Notes: generated from the sequence alone by a model not told the origin. 51,749 bases of DNA from an uncultured Propionibacteriaceae bacterium (GCA_902805915.1 CADCUO010000096.1:1-51749); one strand, 5' to 3'. Positions 26,401-37,497 are shown, counted from the first letter of the stretch. Made by a program: numbers and translations.

Positions 26401-27594
26401 TCAGCCCCGGACGGCGGCGGCGAGCGCGTCGGCCCGGTCGGTGGACTCCCAGGTGATGCCCGGCAGGTTACGGCCGAAGTGCCCGTAGGCGGCCGTCTGG
26501 GCGTAGATGGGACGCTTCAGGTCCAGGTCCCGGATGATGGCAGCCGGACGGAGGTCGAAGGTGTCTTTCACCGCGTCACGGATCTGGTCCACCGGTACGG
26601 TCTCGGTGCCGAAGGTCTCCACGTAGAAGCCGACGGGGTGCGACTTGCCGATGGCGTAGGCGACCTGCACCTCGCAGCGCGACGCCAGGCCGGCGACCAC
26701 CACAGTCTTGGCCACCCAGCGCATCGCGTACGCCGCGGAGCGGTCCACCTTGGACGGGTCCTTGCCGGAGAAGGCGCCGCCGCCGTGCCGGGCCATGCCA
26801 CCGTAGGTGTCGACGATGATCTTGCGGCCGGTCAGCCCGGCGTCGCCCATCGGGCCGCCGATCTCGAACCGCCCGGTCGGGTTGACCAGCAGCCGGTAGT
26901 CGGAGCTGTCGATCTCGTAGCGTTCCAGCACCGGCTCCACCACATGCTTGCGGACATCGGGGGCCAGCAGGTTCTCCAGGTCGATGTCTGCGGCGTGCTG
27001 GCTCGACACGACGACGGTGTCCAGGCGGACCGGACGGTCCCCGTCGTACTCGATGGTGACCTGGGTCTTGCCGTCCGGCCGCAGGTACGGCATGGCGCCG
27101 GACTTCCGGGCGCTGGAGAGCTGCTCGGCCAGCCGGTGGGCCAGGTCGATGGGGAGCGGCATCAGGGCGGAAGTCTCGCTGCAGGCGAAGCCGAACATCA
27201 AACCCTGGTCGCCGGCGCCCTGGGTGTCGAGCGGGTCGTGGGCATGCCCGGTACGTTCCTCGACGGCGGTGTTGACGCCCTGGGCGATGTCGGGTGACTG
27301 CTGGCCGATGGCGATCTGGACCCCGCAGGAGGCACCGTCGAAGCCCTTGGTGGAGGAGTCGTAGCCGATGTCGAGGATCCGCTGCCGGACGAGACGGGGA
27401 ATCTCCGCGTACGCCTCGGTGGTCACCTCACCGGCAACAACGACCAGGCCGGTGGTGACGAGGGTCTCCACCGCGACCCGGCTCTGCGGGTCCTCGCTCA
27501 GCAGCGCATCCAGCACGGAGTCACTGATCTGGTCGGCGATCTTGTCGGGATGACCTTCTGTGACCGACTCCGATGTGAACAGTCTTCCTGGCAT
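26401..27594 (-). CDS. metK: S-adenosylmethionine synthetase
   Basis: Makes SAM from methionine and ATP. The 397-residue product starts [20 protein letters not shown] and contains the conserved [34 protein letters not shown] and [19 protein letters not shown] motifs of the active site and metal/phosphate loops. The frame is open further upstream, but ATG 27594 is placed at the conserved N-terminus with AGGGAGA before it. It lies 52 nt downstream of coaBC. That gap is too short for a SAM riboswitch, so regulation by a leader RNA is unlikely here. Confidence 0.97.
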   Translation of the reverse strand: MPGRLFTSESVTEGHPDKIADQISDSVLDALLSEDPQSRVAVETLVTTGLVVVAGEVTTEAYAEIPRLVRQRILDIGYDSSTKGFDGASCGVQIAIGQQSPDIAQGVNTAVEERTGHAHDPLDTQGAGDQGLMFGFACSETSALMPLPIDLAHRLAEQLSSARKSGAMPYLRPDGKTQVTIEYDGDRPVRLDTVVVSSQHAADIDLENLLAPDVRKHVVEPVLERYEIDSSDYRLLVNPTGRFEIGGPMGDAGLTGRKIIVDTYGGMARHGGGAFSGKDPSKVDRSAAYAMRWVAKTVVVAGLASRCEVQVAYAIGKSHPVGFYVETFGTETVPVDQIRDAVKDTFDLRPAAIIRDLDLKRPIYAQTAAYGHFGRNLPGITWESTDRADALAAAVRG

Positions 27595-27646
27595 GGACGT
27601 GTCTCCCTGGTTCCCTGATCGTGTGCGCTGCAATTCGGGTTGAACC

Positions 27647-28870
27647 TTACCGGCGGGCTCGCAGCTCCAGCGCTGCGTCCCAAATGTCATGGGCCAGCAC
27701 GTCCTTGGAGCCGGCGAACGGGCCCGAGGCCCGATTGCGGTCAAGCAGAATGACCTCGTTGTCGGACCTACCAAAGACGTTGCCGCCACTCACGTCGTTG
27801 ACGACCAGCAGGTCGCAGCCCTTCCGCTCCAGCTTGGCGGCTCCGAGCTGGGCCAGGCTGCGGTCGGCTGTCGGGGTCTCGGCGGCGAAGCCGACGAGTA
27901 TCTGTGCGGGATCGGTACGGGCCGCCACCAGGCCGGCGAGTACGTCGGCGGTCTGGACCAGGTCAACGCGAAGCCCGGTGTCGCCCTGCTTCTTGATCTT
28001 GGTGGCGCTGGTGGTCGCCGGCGCGAAGTCGGCCGGTGCCGCGGCCATCACGACCAGGTCGGCGTCCTTGGCGGCGACTCCCATCGCGTGTCCCATCTCG
28101 GCAGTCGACGTGACGTGCTCCACCTCTGCCCCGGCTGGTGGGGGCAGGGTGACGTTGGCGGCCACCAGTCGGACCCGGGCACCCCGGAGGGCCGCTGCGC
28201 GCGCCAGCGCCCAGCCCATCAGGCCCGAGGATGAGTTGCCCACGAACCGGACCGGGTCGAGGTGCTCCCGGGTGCCGCCGGCGCTCACCGCCACGGTCAG
28301 CCCGGCCAGGTCGCGGGCGGCTGCGGTACGGGCGGTAGCGGGCCGGTCCAGGATGGAGGTGGCGATGGCGTACAGCTCGTCCGGTTCGGGCAGCCGACCA
28401 GGACCCGAGTCCGGACCGGTCAGCCGGCCGGAGTCGGGATCGATCACGACGGTGCCGCGCTGCCGGAGCAGGTCCACGTTGGCCCGCGTGGCGGCATGGC
28501 CCCACATCTCGGTGTGCATTGCGGGCGCGAAGACCACCGGACCGTGTGCAGTCAGCAAGACGTTGGTCAGCAGGTCGTCTGCTCGGCCGGCGGCGGCCCG
28601 GGCGAGCAGGTCGGCGGTCACCGGTGCCACGAACACCAGGTCGGCTTCCTGGCCGAGCAGCACATGCCGGACCTGGTGGACGTCGTCCCAGACCTCGGTC
28701 GACACTGGCTTCCCGGACAGCGCCGCCCAGGTGCTGGCACCCACGAACTGCAGGGCGGCTGCGGTGGGCACGACCGTGACGTCGTGCCCCGCTGTGGTCA
28801 GCCGGCGCAGCAGCTCGCACCCCTTGTAGGCGGCGATGCCACCCGCCACACCAAGGACGATGCGGCTCAT
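27647..28870 (-). CDS. coaBC: Bifunctional phosphopantothenoylcysteine decarboxylase / phosphopantothenate-cysteine ligase
   Basis: Two consecutive steps of coenzyme A synthesis. The N-terminal CoaC flavodoxin-like half starts [21 protein letters not shown] and has the catalytic-His region [14 protein letters not shown] and the substrate clamp [11 protein letters not shown]. The CoaB half begins near residue 190 ([20 protein letters not shown]) and contains AAAPADFAP and the KIKK loop. Total 407 residues, typical. ATG 28870 is 10 nt after rpoZ; it has no strong ribosome site, so coupling to rpoZ is likely. Flavin binding and CTP use follow from the family. Confidence 0.95.
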   Translation of the reverse strand: MSRIVLGVAGGIAAYKGCELLRRLTTAGHDVTVVPTAAALQFVGASTWAALSGKPVSTEVWDDVHQVRHVLLGQEADLVFVAPVTADLLARAAAGRADDLLTNVLLTAHGPVVFAPAMHTEMWGHAATRANVDLLRQRGTVVIDPDSGRLTGPDSGPGRLPEPDELYAIATSILDRPATARTAAARDLAGLTVAVSAGGTREHLDPVRFVGNSSSGLMGWALARAAALRGARVRLVAANVTLPPPAGAEVEHVTSTAEMGHAMGVAAKDADLVVMAAAPADFAPATTSATKIKKQGDTGLRVDLVQTADVLAGLVAARTDPAQILVGFAAETPTADRSLAQLGAAKLERKGCDLLVVNDVSGGNVFGRSDNEVILLDRNRASGPFAGSKDVLAHDIWDAALELRARR

Positions 28871-28880
28871 CGGCCGGGGA

Positions 28881-29201
28881 TCAGGCCGGGTTGTCGAACG
28901 ACGGCTCTGCCTCGGCTGCCGAATCGCTCTCCTCGGCGTCCGGGTCGATATCGACACAGCTGAGCACGCCAGCGTTGATCTCGCGCATCGCGATGGACAG
29001 CGGCTTCTCCTGGACGCTGGTCTCGACCAGCGGGCCGACGTTGTCGAGCAGTCCCTCACCGAGCTGGGAGTAGTAGGCGTTGATCTGGCGGGCGCGCTTG
29101 GCGGCGTACAGCACCAGCTTGTACTTGGAGTCTGACTTGGTAAGCAGCTCGTCGATCGGGGGGTTGGTGATGCCCTCGGCGACGACGTGATTTCCGGACA
29201 A
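28881..29201 (-). CDS. rpoZ: DNA-directed RNA polymerase omega subunit
   Basis: Small subunit that helps assemble beta-prime into RNA polymerase. The 106-residue product has the core pattern [30 protein letters not shown], and [11 protein letters not shown], followed by an acidic tail. The only usable start is TTG 29201, with AAGGAG a few bases upstream; no in-frame ATG or GTG lies before the conserved region. It sits between gmk and coaBC in the usual order, 49 nt after gmk. Confidence 0.95.
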   Translation of the reverse strand: MSGNHVVAEGITNPPIDELLTKSDSKYKLVLYAAKRARQINAYYSQLGEGLLDNVGPLVETSVQEKPLSIAMREINAGVLSCVDIDPDAEESDSAAEAEPSFDNPA

Positions 29202-29250
29202 AATGCTCCTTAGAGGAGTTAAGACGACAGGCCAAAGTGGGCCTGCAGGA

Positions 29251-29850
29251 CTACAGACCTAGCAAGACTATCAACTCATCCACAGCCTGGCCTACTTCGC
29301 TGTTCACGATGACATGGTCGAACTCGGCCATCGAGTTCATCTCCCCCTTGGCCGTGAGCAGCCGCTTCTCCCGCTGTTCGGGCGTCTCGGTGCCGCGACC
29401 GACGAGGCGGCGGACCAGTTCCTCCCACGACGGGGGCGCCAAGAAGACGAAACGTGCCTGCGGGCAGGTGTCGCGGACCTGCCGGGCGCCCTGCAGGTCG
29501 ATCTCCAGGATCGCCTGCCGGCCGGCGGCCAGCGCCGCCCGTACCGGGGCGTAAGGGGTGCCGTATCTGGCGGCGCCGTGCACCGTTGCCCACTCCAGCA
29601 GGGCGTCGGCAGCGATCAGCTCGTCGAACTCCTCCTCGGAGACGAAGAGGTAGTGCTCGCCGTCCACCTCTCCACCTCTGGGGGGTCGGGTGGTGGCCGA
29701 AACCGAGACGAAAACCTCGGGACGTTCGGCACGCAGCCGGGCGACGACCGTACCCTTGCCCACTCCGGCCGGTCCGGAGACCACAGTCAACCGGGGCGGC
29801 CTGGCAGGTGCCGGCGACACTGCAGCCTGCTCCGCGGGGTCAGCGGTCAC
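29251..29850 (-). CDS. gmk: Guanylate kinase
   Basis: Phosphorylates GMP to GDP. The P-loop [10 protein letters not shown] follows an Ala/Pro-rich 24-residue lead. [16 protein letters not shown] and [13 protein letters not shown] are the GMP-binding signature region, and [11 protein letters not shown] matches the conserved core. The 199-residue length is normal. GTG 29850 overlaps the end of mihF by 11 nt. Linkage of mihF, gmk and rpoZ is a stable actinobacterial arrangement. Confidence 0.96.
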   Translation of the reverse strand: MTADPAEQAAVSPAPARPPRLTVVSGPAGVGKGTVVARLRAERPEVFVSVSATTRPPRGGEVDGEHYLFVSEEEFDELIAADALLEWATVHGAARYGTPYAPVRAALAAGRQAILEIDLQGARQVRDTCPQARFVFLAPPSWEELVRRLVGRGTETPEQREKRLLTAKGEMNSMAEFDHVIVNSEVGQAVDELIVLLGL

Positions 29851-30190
29851 GAGAGCTGGGACCGGAACCGGTCGCCTTGCCGCTGAACTCGGCGATCAGT
29901 GCGGCACTTTGGTGCTTGCCCAGCCCGCGCAGCCGGCGGTTCGGGGCGATGTCGAGCCGGTTCATCACCCGCTCGGCCCGGACCGCGCCGACCCGAGGCA
30001 GGGACTTCAGCACGTCGACCACCTTGGCGTGCGCGACCACGTCGTCGGTCTCTGCCAGCTCGAGCACATCGGCGAGGGTGCTGGAACCGCTGCTCAGGGC
30101 CTTTTTCACGTCCGCCCGCCGACGTCGGGCCTCGGTAGCGGCCGAGCGCGCCTGCTGACGCTGTTCGTCGCTCAGCGGCGGTATCGTCAC
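29840..30190 (-). CDS. mihF: Actinobacterial integration host factor (mIHF)
   Basis: Nucleoid-associated DNA-binding protein specific to actinobacteria, unrelated to proteobacterial IHF. The 116-residue form begins [18 protein letters not shown], then a basic helix ([12 protein letters not shown]), and ends with the helix-two-turn-helix [16 protein letters not shown] and [14 protein letters not shown], which contacts DNA. GTG 30190 is chosen because alignment to relatives begins at LPPL-like residues; an upstream ATG at 30235 would add 15 residues and also remains possible. It precedes gmk and follows pyrF by 90 nt. Confidence 0.93.
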   Translation of the reverse strand: MTIPPLSDEQRQQARSAATEARRRRADVKKALSSGSSTLADVLELAETDDVVAHAKVVDVLKSLPRVGAVRAERVMNRLDIAPNRRLRGLGKHQSAALIAEFSGKATGSGPSSRDR

Positions 30191-30280
30191 AGCTCGATTC
30201 CGTTCTTCCTGCGCATCGCTTCGAGCAATCCCCATCAGGTGCCGGTCCCCGTAAGACGTACCCGGCAGACTCCGAAGAAC

Positions 30281-31123
30281 CTACCCCAAGACCAGGGCTG
30301 CTTCCACGCCCCCCACTGCCCGCTGCGCGGCGGCGCGGAGGTCACCGACCGCCGGGCCTGCCGACAGCACTTCCCGGCTGAAGCTGGGCAGCACCAGGGC
30401 GCGGGCGCTGCCGAAGACCTGGACCAGGTCCTCTGGGACCGCTCCCTGGGCGCCCAGCCCGGGCGCCAGGATGGACCCGTTGAGGCCGGTGAAGTCGGCG
30501 CCGGTCTGCCCGATCGTCGCGCCGGCCACAACGCCGACATGGCCCAGCCCACGGCTATCGCCGTTGACCGCGGCTGCGGAGTCGATGATCGTCTGCGCCA
30601 CCATCGTGTGGTCGGCGGTCCTGGCGTGCTGGATCTGTCGGCCCTCGGAATTGCTGGTAAGAGCGAGTACGTACACCCCGCGTCCGGTCTTACCTGCCAG
30701 CTCGATCGCGGCACTGAGGGACCCGAAGCCCAGGTACGGGCTGAGCGTGATCGCGTCAGCAGCCAGCGGCGACCCGTCGCTGAGGTACGCCTGCGCATAG
30801 GCCGCCATGGTGGAGCCGATGTCGCCTCGCTTGACGTCCAGCAACGCGATCGCCCCGGCCGCGGAGACGTCGGCCAGCACCCGTTCCAGGACGGCGATAC
30901 CGGCCGAGCCGTACGCCTCGAAGAAGGCGGACTGCGGTTTCAGCACCGCAACCCTGTCCCCCAGCGCCTCGACGACAGCGCGGCTGAACCGCTCCAGCCC
31001 GTTGACGTCTGGACTGAGGCCCCAGGCTTGCAGGATCGCCGGGTGCGGGTCGATCCCGACGCAGAGCTGGCCGCGTGCGGCGATGCTGGCGCTGAGCCGG
31101 TCCCCGTACGGCTGGCGGGTCAT
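30281..31123 (-). CDS. pyrF: Orotidine 5'-phosphate decarboxylase, long type
   Basis: Last step of UMP synthesis. The 280-residue protein belongs to the longer class found in actinobacteria and has the active-site [13 protein letters not shown] (Asp-Lys-Asp triad), the N-terminal [11 protein letters not shown] and [14 protein letters not shown], and the phosphate loop [17 protein letters not shown] 31123 overlaps the pyrD stop by 4 nt, so it is translationally coupled to it. It is the last gene of the carA-carB-pyrD-pyrF unit. Confidence 0.96.
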   Translation of the reverse strand: MTRQPYGDRLSASIAARGQLCVGIDPHPAILQAWGLSPDVNGLERFSRAVVEALGDRVAVLKPQSAFFEAYGSAGIAVLERVLADVSAAGAIALLDVKRGDIGSTMAAYAQAYLSDGSPLAADAITLSPYLGFGSLSAAIELAGKTGRGVYVLALTSNSEGRQIQHARTADHTMVAQTIIDSAAAVNGDSRGLGHVGVVAGATIGQTGADFTGLNGSILAPGLGAQGAVPEDLVQVFGSARALVLPSFSREVLSAGPAVGDLRAAAQRAVGGVEAALVLG

Positions 31124-32241
31124 GGGCTCCCCTGTCTGATCCGAGGCAGCAGCCGGTTGAGCTCGGCCGGCAGCGCCGGCCCGCGGTAGATGTAGCCGGT
31201 GTAGACCTGCAGCAGGCTGGCACCGGCATCCAGCATGGCCTGGCCGTCGGCGCCGCTCATGATGCCGCCGACGCCGATCACCGGCAGCGCAGAGTGCGTG
31301 GTGAGATAGTTGACGACCTCCCGGGCCCGGACCCTCAACGGGGCGCCGGACAGCCCGCCGGGCTCGCCGGCAGTGTCCTGGTCGGCCGCAGCGAGCCCGT
31401 CCCGACCGAGCGTGGTGTTGGTGGCGATCAGCCCCTGGACGCCCGCGTTCTCACAGACCTCCAGCACCTGATCCAGCGCTGGGGGGAGAAGGTCCGGCGC
31501 GATCTTGACGAAGATCGGTACCGGTGCGGCCGGCGTCAGCTGCCTGGACTCCAGCACCAGCGCACTCACCAGCTCAGCCAGCGCAGCGGTGTCCTGGAGC
31601 GCGCGCAGCCCAGGGGTGTTCGGACTCGAGACATTGACCGCGACATAGTCGGCGTGCGGCTCCAGCAGCCGCAGCGACGTCAGGTAGTCAGTTGTCGCCT
31701 CCGCCAGCGGCGTCACCTTCGTCTTCCCGATGGACACTCCGACCGGAATCCCCACCGCGCCGCTGCCGCGCCGGACACCCGCGGCTGCCAACCGCCGGGC
31801 AAGCGCCGCGGCCCCGTCGTTGTTGAACCCCATCCGGTTGATCAGACCCTGGCTGGCCGGCAGCCGGAACAGCCGTGGTCGATCGTTGCCCGGTTGCGGC
31901 TCCGCGGTCACGGTGCCGAGCTCCGCGTGGCCGAAGCCGAGCGCTGACCACGCGGCGACACCGACTCCGTTCTTGTCCATCCCGGCGGCCAGCCCGACCA
32001 GTCCGGGGAACCGGATCCCGGCCACGGTCACCGGATGTCGCGCGCCACCACCCAGGGCGGCGACGGCCCGCAGCGCCGTCCGGGACCGGCTGAGCCGCGC
32101 GATGGCCTGCAGCGTGTGCTCGTGCACCCGCTCCGGGTCGCCACCGAAGCTGCTGAACAGCACCGGTCGGACCAGCCGTCGATAGCCGGCGTCCGCGATC
32201 CGGTCCCGCGCCGCGCCCACCGTGACGCCTGCCGCGCTCAT
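31120..32241 (-). CDS. pyrD: Dihydroorotate dehydrogenase, quinone-dependent (class 2)
   Basis: Membrane-associated flavoenzyme oxidising dihydroorotate to orotate with a quinone acceptor. The N-terminal helix extension (about residues 1-40, [22 protein letters not shown]) is the class 2 membrane-binding feature. Core motifs are [38 protein letters not shown]-like [23 protein letters not shown] with the catalytic Ser region, and [10 protein letters not shown] for FMN phosphate. I use ATG 32241 (373 aa), 7 nt after carB; a frame open to 32292 would overlap carB. It overlaps pyrF by 4 nt. Confidence 0.95.
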   Translation of the reverse strand: MSAAGVTVGAARDRIADAGYRRLVRPVLFSSFGGDPERVHEHTLQAIARLSRSRTALRAVAALGGGARHPVTVAGIRFPGLVGLAAGMDKNGVGVAAWSALGFGHAELGTVTAEPQPGNDRPRLFRLPASQGLINRMGFNNDGAAALARRLAAAGVRRGSGAVGIPVGVSIGKTKVTPLAEATTDYLTSLRLLEPHADYVAVNVSSPNTPGLRALQDTAALAELVSALVLESRQLTPAAPVPIFVKIAPDLLPPALDQVLEVCENAGVQGLIATNTTLGRDGLAAADQDTAGEPGGLSGAPLRVRAREVVNYLTTHSALPVIGVGGIMSGADGQAMLDAGASLLQVYTGYIYRGPALPAELNRLLPRIRQGSP

Positions 32242-32248
32242 TTCCGGG

Positions 32249-35200
32249 TCAGTGCCACGCGTTGCCGTGCCAGGACTGCAGCGAGCGGACACCGATGTTG
32301 CCGGCCCGGATCGACTCGATTCCCTGGACGGCTGCCGCCAGACCTTGCACGGTGGTGATGCACGGGATGTTCCGCAGTACCGCTGCGGTGCGGATCTCGT
32401 ACCCGTCGAAGCGGGGTCGGCCGTCGACGCTCAGCCCGTGCGGGGTGTTGAAGATGAGGTCGACCTCGCCGTCCAGGATGGCCTGCACTACGGTCTTCTC
32501 ACCGTCGGCGCCCGGGCCCTGGCTGAACTTGCGGACCGTGGTCACCTCCACCCCGTGCCGCCGCATCATCGATGCCGTACCCGCGGTGGCGACGATGTTG
32601 AAGCCGAGATCTGCCAGCCGCTTGACCGGGAAGATGATGCTGCGCTTGTCCCGGTTGGCGACCGAGATGAACACGGTGCCCTTGGTCGGCAGTGGACCGA
32701 AGCCGGCCACCTGGCTCTTGGCGAATGCGGTGCCGAACTCGTGGTCGATCCCCATCACCTCACCAGTGGACTTCATCTCCGGGCCGAGGATGGTGTCGAC
32801 TGAGATGCCGTCCACGGTACGGAACCGGTTGAACGGCATCACCGCCTCCTTGACGGCGATGGGTCCGCCCGGCACGTCGGTGGTGCCGTCGCCGTCGGGG
32901 CGGAGCAGACCCTCGCCCCGCAGCTCGGCGATGGAGGTGCCGAGCATGATCCGGGCCGCCGCCTTGGCCAGCGGGGTGGCGGTCGCCTTGGAGACGAACG
33001 GCACCGTCCGGGAGGCCCGCGGGTTGGCCTCCAGCACGTACAGGGTGTCACCGGCGAGCGCGAACTGGATATTCAGCAGTCCTCGCACCCCGACGCCGTG
33101 GGCGATGGCCAGGGTGGAGGTACGGATCCGGTCCACCACCTCGTTGCCCAGGGTGATCGGCGGCAGCGCGCAGGCGGAGTCGCCGGAGTGGATCCCGGCC
33201 TCCTCGATGTGCTCCATCACCCCGCCCAGATAGATGTCGGTGCCGTCGTAGAGGGCGTCGACGTCGATCTCGATCGCGTCGTCGAGGAACCGGTCTACCA
33301 GCACCGGGTGCTCCGGGGAGACCTCGGTGGCGCGCTGGATGTAGGAGCTCAGGCTGGGCTCGTCGTAGACGATCTCCATCCCCCGCCCGCCCAGCACGTA
33401 CGAGGGCCGCACCAGCACCGGGTAGCCGATGTCGTCGGCGATCCGCTTCGCCTCGTCGAAGGAACGTGCCATCCCGTGCTTCGGGGCGGGCAAGCCTGCT
33501 CTGGCGAGCACCGCACCGAAGGCGCCGCGCTCCTCCGCCAGGTGGATGGCCTCGGGGCTGGTGCCGACGATGGGTACGCCAGCATCCTTGAGGGCTTGGG
33601 CCAGCCGCAGCGGTGTCTGGCCGCCGAGCTGCACGATGACCCCGGCGATGGGTCCGGCCAGACTCTCGGCGTGCACCACCTCAAGCACGTCTTCCAGCGT
33701 CAGCGGCTCGAAGTAGAGCCGGTCGGAGGTGTCGTAGTCGGTGGAGACCGTCTCGGGGTTGCAGTTGATCATGATGGTCTCGTACCCGGTGCCGTCGTTG
33801 TCCGGTGCGTCCGACAGCGCCATCGATGCGTGTACGCAGGAGTAGTCGAACTCGATCCCCTGGCCGATCCGATTGGGTCCACTGCCCAAGATCAGCACCG
33901 CCGGGCGCTTCCTCGGTAGGACCTCGGTCTCGGAGTCGTAGGAGCTGTAGTGATACGGGGTGGTGGCAGCGAACTCGGCTGCACAGGTGTCCACGGTCTT
34001 GTAGACCGGTCGGATCCCCAACGCCCAGCGGACCCCGCGGACCACGTTCTCGGGCAGGTTCCGCAGTGCCGCCACCTGGGCGTCGGAGAACCCGTGCCGC
34101 TTCGCGGTACGGAGCAGCTCCGGGCTGAGCTCAGGTGCGGTGGCGAGCTCGTCGGCGACCTCGAGCAGCAGGCTGAGCTGGTCCACGAACCAGGGGTCGA
34201 TCTTGGTGGCCTCGAACACCTGCTGCGGGGTGGCCCCGGCCCGCATCGCCTGGAGCGCCACGCCGAGGCGGCCGTCGTGCGGACGAGAGGCCAGCCGCAG
34301 CAGCTCCTCGACCGACTCGGTGACCGGGGTGGCGTAGTCGAACGGCGCCCGGTTGTCCTCCAGGCTGCGCAACGCCTTGCCGAGCGCCTCGGTGAAGTTG
34401 CGACCGATGGCCATCGCCTCGCCGACACTCTTCATGTGGGTGGTGAGGGTGGAGTCTGCGGACGGGAACTTCTCGAACGCGAACCTCGGCACCTTGACAA
34501 CTACGTAGTCCAGCGCAGGCTCGAACGAGGCTGGTGTTCCTTGTGAGCGCGGGGCGAACCCCGGGGGGGCGTTCCCCCCGGGTGTTGTGATGTCGTTGGG
34601 GATCTCGTCCAGGGTGTAGCCGATGGCCACCTTGGCGGCGATCTTGGCGATCGGGAAGCCGGTGGCCTTGCTGGCCAGGGCGCTGGACCGGGAGACCCGC
34701 GGGTTCATCTCGATCACGATCATCCGCCCGGAAGCGGGGTCGATGGCGAACTGGATGTTGCAGCCACCGGTGTCCACGCCGACGGCACGGATGACCCCGA
34801 TGGCCACGTCGCGCATCCGCTGGTACTCCCGGTCGGTCAGGGTCATGGCCGGAGCCACGGTGATCGAGTCGCCGGTGTGCACCCCCATCGGGTCCAGGTT
34901 CTCGATCGAGCAGACGATGACGACGTTGTCGGCCTTGTCCCGCATCACCTCCAGCTCGTACTCCTTCCACCCCAGGATCGACTCCTCGAGCAGCACCTCG
35001 GTGGTCGGGCTGGCGGACAGGCCGGCACCGGCGATGCGGCGGAGGTCCTCCTCGGTGTGGGCGAAGCCTGATCCGACGCCGCCCATGGTGAAGCTGGGAC
35101 GCACGACCAGCGGGTAGCCCAGCTCGGCTGCAGCGCCGAGTACGTCGGCCATGGAGTGGCAGATGACACTTCTCGCCACCTCTCCAGGTCCGCCCTCGAT

Positions 35201-35626
35201 GCCTTCCAGGCCCTCGACGATGGCCTTGAACTGCTGCCGGTTCTCCCCACGCTGGATGGCCTCGATCGAAGCGCCGATCAGCTCGACATCGTACTTGGCC
35301 AGCACACCTGCCTCGTCCAGGGCGACGGCCGCGTTCAGGGCAGTCTGTCCCCCGAGCGTGGCCAGCATCGCGTCCGGTCGCTCCTTGGCGATCACCAGCT
35401 CGATGAACTCTGGGGTGATGGGCTCCACGTAGGTAGCGTGGGCGAACTCCGGGTCGGTCATGATGGTGGCCGGGTTGGAGTTGACCAGGATGACCCGGAA
35501 ACCCTCCTCCTTCAGTACCCGACAGGCCTGGGTGCCGGAGTAGTCGAACTCAGACGCCTGACCGATCACAATCGGGCCCGACCCGATCACCAGGATGGAG
35601 GAGATGTCGTCGCGGCGCGGCATCAC
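32249..35626 (-). CDS. carB: Carbamoyl-phosphate synthase large subunit
   Basis: Makes carbamoyl phosphate from bicarbonate, glutamine-derived ammonia and two ATP. The two homologous ATP-grasp halves are visible: N-half [21 protein letters not shown] and [12 protein letters not shown]-half [20 protein letters not shown] and [10 protein letters not shown]. They are followed by the allosteric MGS-like domain (residues about 940-1100). At 1125 residues it is slightly long because of an in-frame insertion of about 16 codons (about residues 346-361) between NDIT and TPASFEP, where relatives have only two or three residues. That segment encodes a GC-rich palindrome. The start is GTG 35626, overlapping carA by 4 nt, with ATG 35623 as alternative. 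The catalytic residues seem unaffected. Confidence 0.97.
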   Translation of the reverse strand: MMPRRDDISSILVIGSGPIVIGQASEFDYSGTQACRVLKEEGFRVILVNSNPATIMTDPEFAHATYVEPITPEFIELVIAKERPDAMLATLGGQTALNAAVALDEAGVLAKYDVELIGASIEAIQRGENRQQFKAIVEGLEGIEGGPGEVARSVICHSMADVLGAAAELGYPLVVRPSFTMGGVGSGFAHTEEDLRRIAGAGLSASPTTEVLLEESILGWKEYELEVMRDKADNVVIVCSIENLDPMGVHTGDSITVAPAMTLTDREYQRMRDVAIGVIRAVGVDTGGCNIQFAIDPASGRMIVIEMNPRVSRSSALASKATGFPIAKIAAKVAIGYTLDEIPNDITTPGGNAPPGFAPRSQGTPASFEPALDYVVVKVPRFAFEKFPSADSTLTTHMKSVGEAMAIGRNFTEALGKALRSLEDNRAPFDYATPVTESVEELLRLASRPHDGRLGVALQAMRAGATPQQVFEATKIDPWFVDQLSLLLEVADELATAPELSPELLRTAKRHGFSDAQVAALRNLPENVVRGVRWALGIRPVYKTVDTCAAEFAATTPYHYSSYDSETEVLPRKRPAVLILGSGPNRIGQGIEFDYSCVHASMALSDAPDNDGTGYETIMINCNPETVSTDYDTSDRLYFEPLTLEDVLEVVHAESLAGPIAGVIVQLGGQTPLRLAQALKDAGVPIVGTSPEAIHLAEERGAFGAVLARAGLPAPKHGMARSFDEAKRIADDIGYPVLVRPSYVLGGRGMEIVYDEPSLSSYIQRATEVSPEHPVLVDRFLDDAIEIDVDALYDGTDIYLGGVMEHIEEAGIHSGDSACALPPITLGNEVVDRIRTSTLAIAHGVGVRGLLNIQFALAGDTLYVLEANPRASRTVPFVSKATATPLAKAAARIMLGTSIAELRGEGLLRPDGDGTTDVPGGPIAVKEAVMPFNRFRTVDGISVDTILGPEMKSTGEVMGIDHEFGTAFAKSQVAGFGPLPTKGTVFISVANRDKRSIIFPVKRLADLGFNIVATAGTASMMRRHGVEVTTVRKFSQGPGADGEKTVVQAILDGEVDLIFNTPHGLSVDGRPRFDGYEIRTAAVLRNIPCITTVQGLAAAVQGIESIRAGNIGVRSLQSWHGNAWH
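34538..34585. repeat. Palindromic in-frame insertion inside carB
   Basis: A 48-nt segment encodes the extra Pro/Gly-rich loop of CarB. It contains a perfect 9-bp inverted repeat at 34560-34582 (CCCGGGGGG, 5-nt loop, CCCCCCGGG). An overlapping second stem, GGGG-CGAA-CCCC at 34551-34562, would read GGGG-UUCG-CCCC in the mRNA. The length is a multiple of three, so the frame is kept. It resembles the small palindromic elements that can insert into coding genes. Confidence 0.6.
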
Positions 35627-36912
35627 AGAGCTCCGCTCACCGAAGAGCCAGAAGAACGCTGCGCGTTCGCGTCATTTTGGTTCCGCCCAACCAAGCCCTC
35701 GTTCCTCGGGCGGTTGGTCGGCGAATCCTCGTTCCTCGGATTCGAGGTGTTGGCCGCCATGACATCCACGAACCGGTCGAACAGGTAGCTGGCGTCATGC
35801 GGCCCGGCTGCCGCCTCGGGGTGGTACTGCACAGAGAAGGAGAGCAGGTTGCCGTCGGCGTCGGTCAGCCGCAGACCCTCCACCACCTGGTCGTTCAGCC
35901 CGATGTGGCTGACCGAGGCCAGCCCGTACGGGGTGTCAACCACCTGGTCCAGTGGCGCGTCGACGGCGAAGCCGTGGTTGTGTGCGGTGATCTCCACCTT
36001 GCGGGTGCCGAGATCCATCACCGGCTGGTTGATGCCGCGGTGGCCGTACCCGAGCTTGAAGGTACCGAAGCCGAGTGCTCGGCCGAAGAGCTGGTTGCCG
36101 AAGCAGATCCCGAAGTACGGGATACCGGCGGCGAGGACGTCGCGGAGGAGCTGCACCGGCCCGTCGGCAGCGGCTGGGTCGCCGGGACCGTTGGAGAAGA
36201 AGACGCCGTCGGCGCCGATGGCCTGGATGTCGTCGAAGGTGGCCGTCGACGGCACCACATGGACCTCGATGCCTCGCTCGGCCATCCGGTACGGCGTCCG
36301 GGTCTTGATGCCCAGGTCGACAGCGGCCACCGTAAACCTCTTGGTACCCACCGCGGGCACCACATAGGTCGTGGCGGTGGTCACCTGGTCGGCCAGGTGC
36401 GCCCCCTTCATCGAGGAGGTCTGCAGCACCCGCTGCAACAGGGCGTCCGGGGTGGTGCCGATGCTGGAGATGCCAACTCGCATGGCGCCGCGTTCGCGCA
36501 GGTGCCGGGTGAGGGCGCGGGTGTCGACCTCGCTCATCCCGACGACGCCCTGGGCCTGCAGCTCCTCGTCGAGGGTACGGCGCGAACGCCAGTTCGACGG
36601 GACGCGGGCTAAGTCACGTACCACGTAGCCCGCGACCCAGATCCGCCCCGACTCGTCGTCCTCGTCGTTCCAGCCGGTATTGCCGATGTGTGGGGCGGTG
36701 GCGACGACGATCTGGCGGTGGTAGCTAGGGTCGGTGAGGGTCTCCTGGTATCCCGACATCGCGGTGGCGAACACCGCTTCTCCGAATGCTTCACCGATGG
36801 CGCCGAACGCCCGGCCGGGGAAGGCGCGACCGTCTTCCAGAACCAACAACGCTGTGGTGGCGGGGCTCGGCCGCGCCGGCGGCGCGGCGGCGGGAGCAGC
36901 TGAATCGAGCAT
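35623..36912 (-). CDS. carA: Carbamoyl-phosphate synthase small (glutaminase) subunit
   Basis: Class I glutamine amidotransferase that supplies ammonia to CarB. The N-terminal domain ([34 protein letters not shown]) is followed by the glutaminase domain with nucleophile Cys in [15 protein letters not shown] and His/Glu in [12 protein letters not shown]. The usual protein ends near FDRFVDVM; here about 45 more residues follow, Asn/Arg/Ser-rich, encoded by paired hairpin repeats at 35687-35744. ATG 36912 is preceded by AAGGA; a frame from 36933 is less likely. The end overlaps carB by 4 nt. pyrR, pyrB and pyrC, often located just upstream in actinobacteria, are absent. Confidence 0.95.
   Translation of the reverse strand: MLDSAAPAAAPPARPSPATTALLVLEDGRAFPGRAFGAIGEAFGEAVFATAMSGYQETLTDPSYHRQIVVATAPHIGNTGWNDEDDESGRIWVAGYVVRDLARVPSNWRSRRTLDEELQAQGVVGMSEVDTRALTRHLRERGAMRVGISSIGTTPDALLQRVLQTSSMKGAHLADQVTTATTYVVPAVGTKRFTVAAVDLGIKTRTPYRMAERGIEVHVVPSTATFDDIQAIGADGVFFSNGPGDPAAADGPVQLLRDVLAAGIPYFGICFGNQLFGRALGFGTFKLGYGHRGINQPVMDLGTRKVEITAHNHGFAVDAPLDQVVDTPYGLASVSHIGLNDQVVEGLRLTDADGNLLSFSVQYHPEAAAGPHDASYLFDRFVDVMAANTSNPRNEDSPTNRPRNEGLVGRNQNDANAQRSSGSSVSGAL
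35687..35744. repeat. Tandem hairpin repeats with identical 9-nt loops, inside the 3' end of carA
   Basis: Two inverted repeats share the loop TCGTTCCTC. The first (35687-35717) pairs CCAACC and GCCC with GGGC and GGTTGG, with a two-base bulge. The second (35722-35744) pairs CGAATCC with GGATTCG perfectly. They are four bases apart. The stems differ while the loop is the same, which suggests a repeat family with compensating stem changes. They are translated as part of the CarA C-terminal extension. Confidence 0.65.
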
Positions 36913-36923
36913 GACCGTCCTTT

Positions 36924-36941
36924 CCTGCCTCACTGGACAGG
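36924..36941 (-). promoter_or_regulatory. Hairpin beside the carA ribosome-binding site
   Basis: On the minus strand CCTGTCC and GGCAGG can pair around AGTGA with one bulged base; the AAGGA site (36922-36918) follows immediately. Structures near the ribosome site are used by PyrR-type translational control in some actinobacteria, but pyrR is not in this window, so the role is speculative. Confidence 0.25.
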
Positions 36942-36967
36942 TCTTAAAGGGTGGTGGACCGTGGACG

Positions 36968-36997
36968 AGGTTAGCAGCCTGGACGCCTCCGCTCGAA
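36968..36997 (-). promoter_or_regulatory. Predicted promoter of the carA-carB-pyrD-pyrF operon
   Basis: TTCGAG (36997-36992) and TAACCT (36973-36968) on the minus strand are 18 nt apart and about 55 nt before carA, leaving a short leader. The -35 match is weak; the -10 box fits TANNNT. Confidence 0.35.
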
Positions 36998-37125
36998 CGC
37001 CTTCACCGCGGCGGACTCCCGTGCGCACCGCCCACCGGAGAGGACACCTCGCCATCTTCACCCGGGAATAGCGTCGCTGCGCGGTTGCTTCTATCACTGT
37101 CCTCACCTGAGCTAAGGAGCAAGGA

Positions 37126-37479
37126 TTGACTTTCGACACGTCGGCGATGTCGACGTTCACCGCATACCTGGTACGCACCGAGGGTCGCGCCCCAGGGTCC
37201 ACGGTCAGTGCCATGCAGCTGTTGGACACCATGGCGAGCCTCATGAGTACCACCGGAGCGGTCATCCACCGCCAGACCGACGCGCTCGGTCTCAACGGCA
37301 CTCCGCTCGGCATCCTGCGCAAGCTGGAGGCTGGAGCGGCCCGTCCCAGCGGCAGCAGCTGATCAAACTCCCAGTTCGAGCAGGTACTCAGCGACTGGGA
37401 CCCGGCCGACCTCGAACAACTGGCCGAGCTGATGCACCGGCTGGACGGGTCGTTGGCCACCGGGAACGGCCCCGGCTGA
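37126..37479 (+). pseudogene. Broken MarR-like regulator gene
   Basis: A TTG at 37126 with a strong AAGGAG site opens a 78-codon frame ending in TGA at 37360-37362. The same frame then continues to another stop at 37477 and encodes FEQVLSDWDPADLEQLAELMHRLDGSL, which resembles the C-terminal dimerisation helix of MarR-family regulators (W.PAD...L..L..RL). The first part (LLDTMASLMSTTGAVIHRQ) could be the matching N-terminal helix. The total is only about 115 codons against the usual 140-150, and the central winged helix with its basic wing is not recognisable, so the gene appears to have both an internal deletion and a stop. It lies opposite to its neighbours, in the gap where pyrR-pyrB-pyrC often sit. 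Confidence 0.4.
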
Positions 37480-37497
37480 CTCCGGGCGGGGAGGCGG

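Noticed and set aside
27595-27646. SAM riboswitch before metK
   Set aside because: Only 52 nt separate coaBC and metK, with no matching stems.
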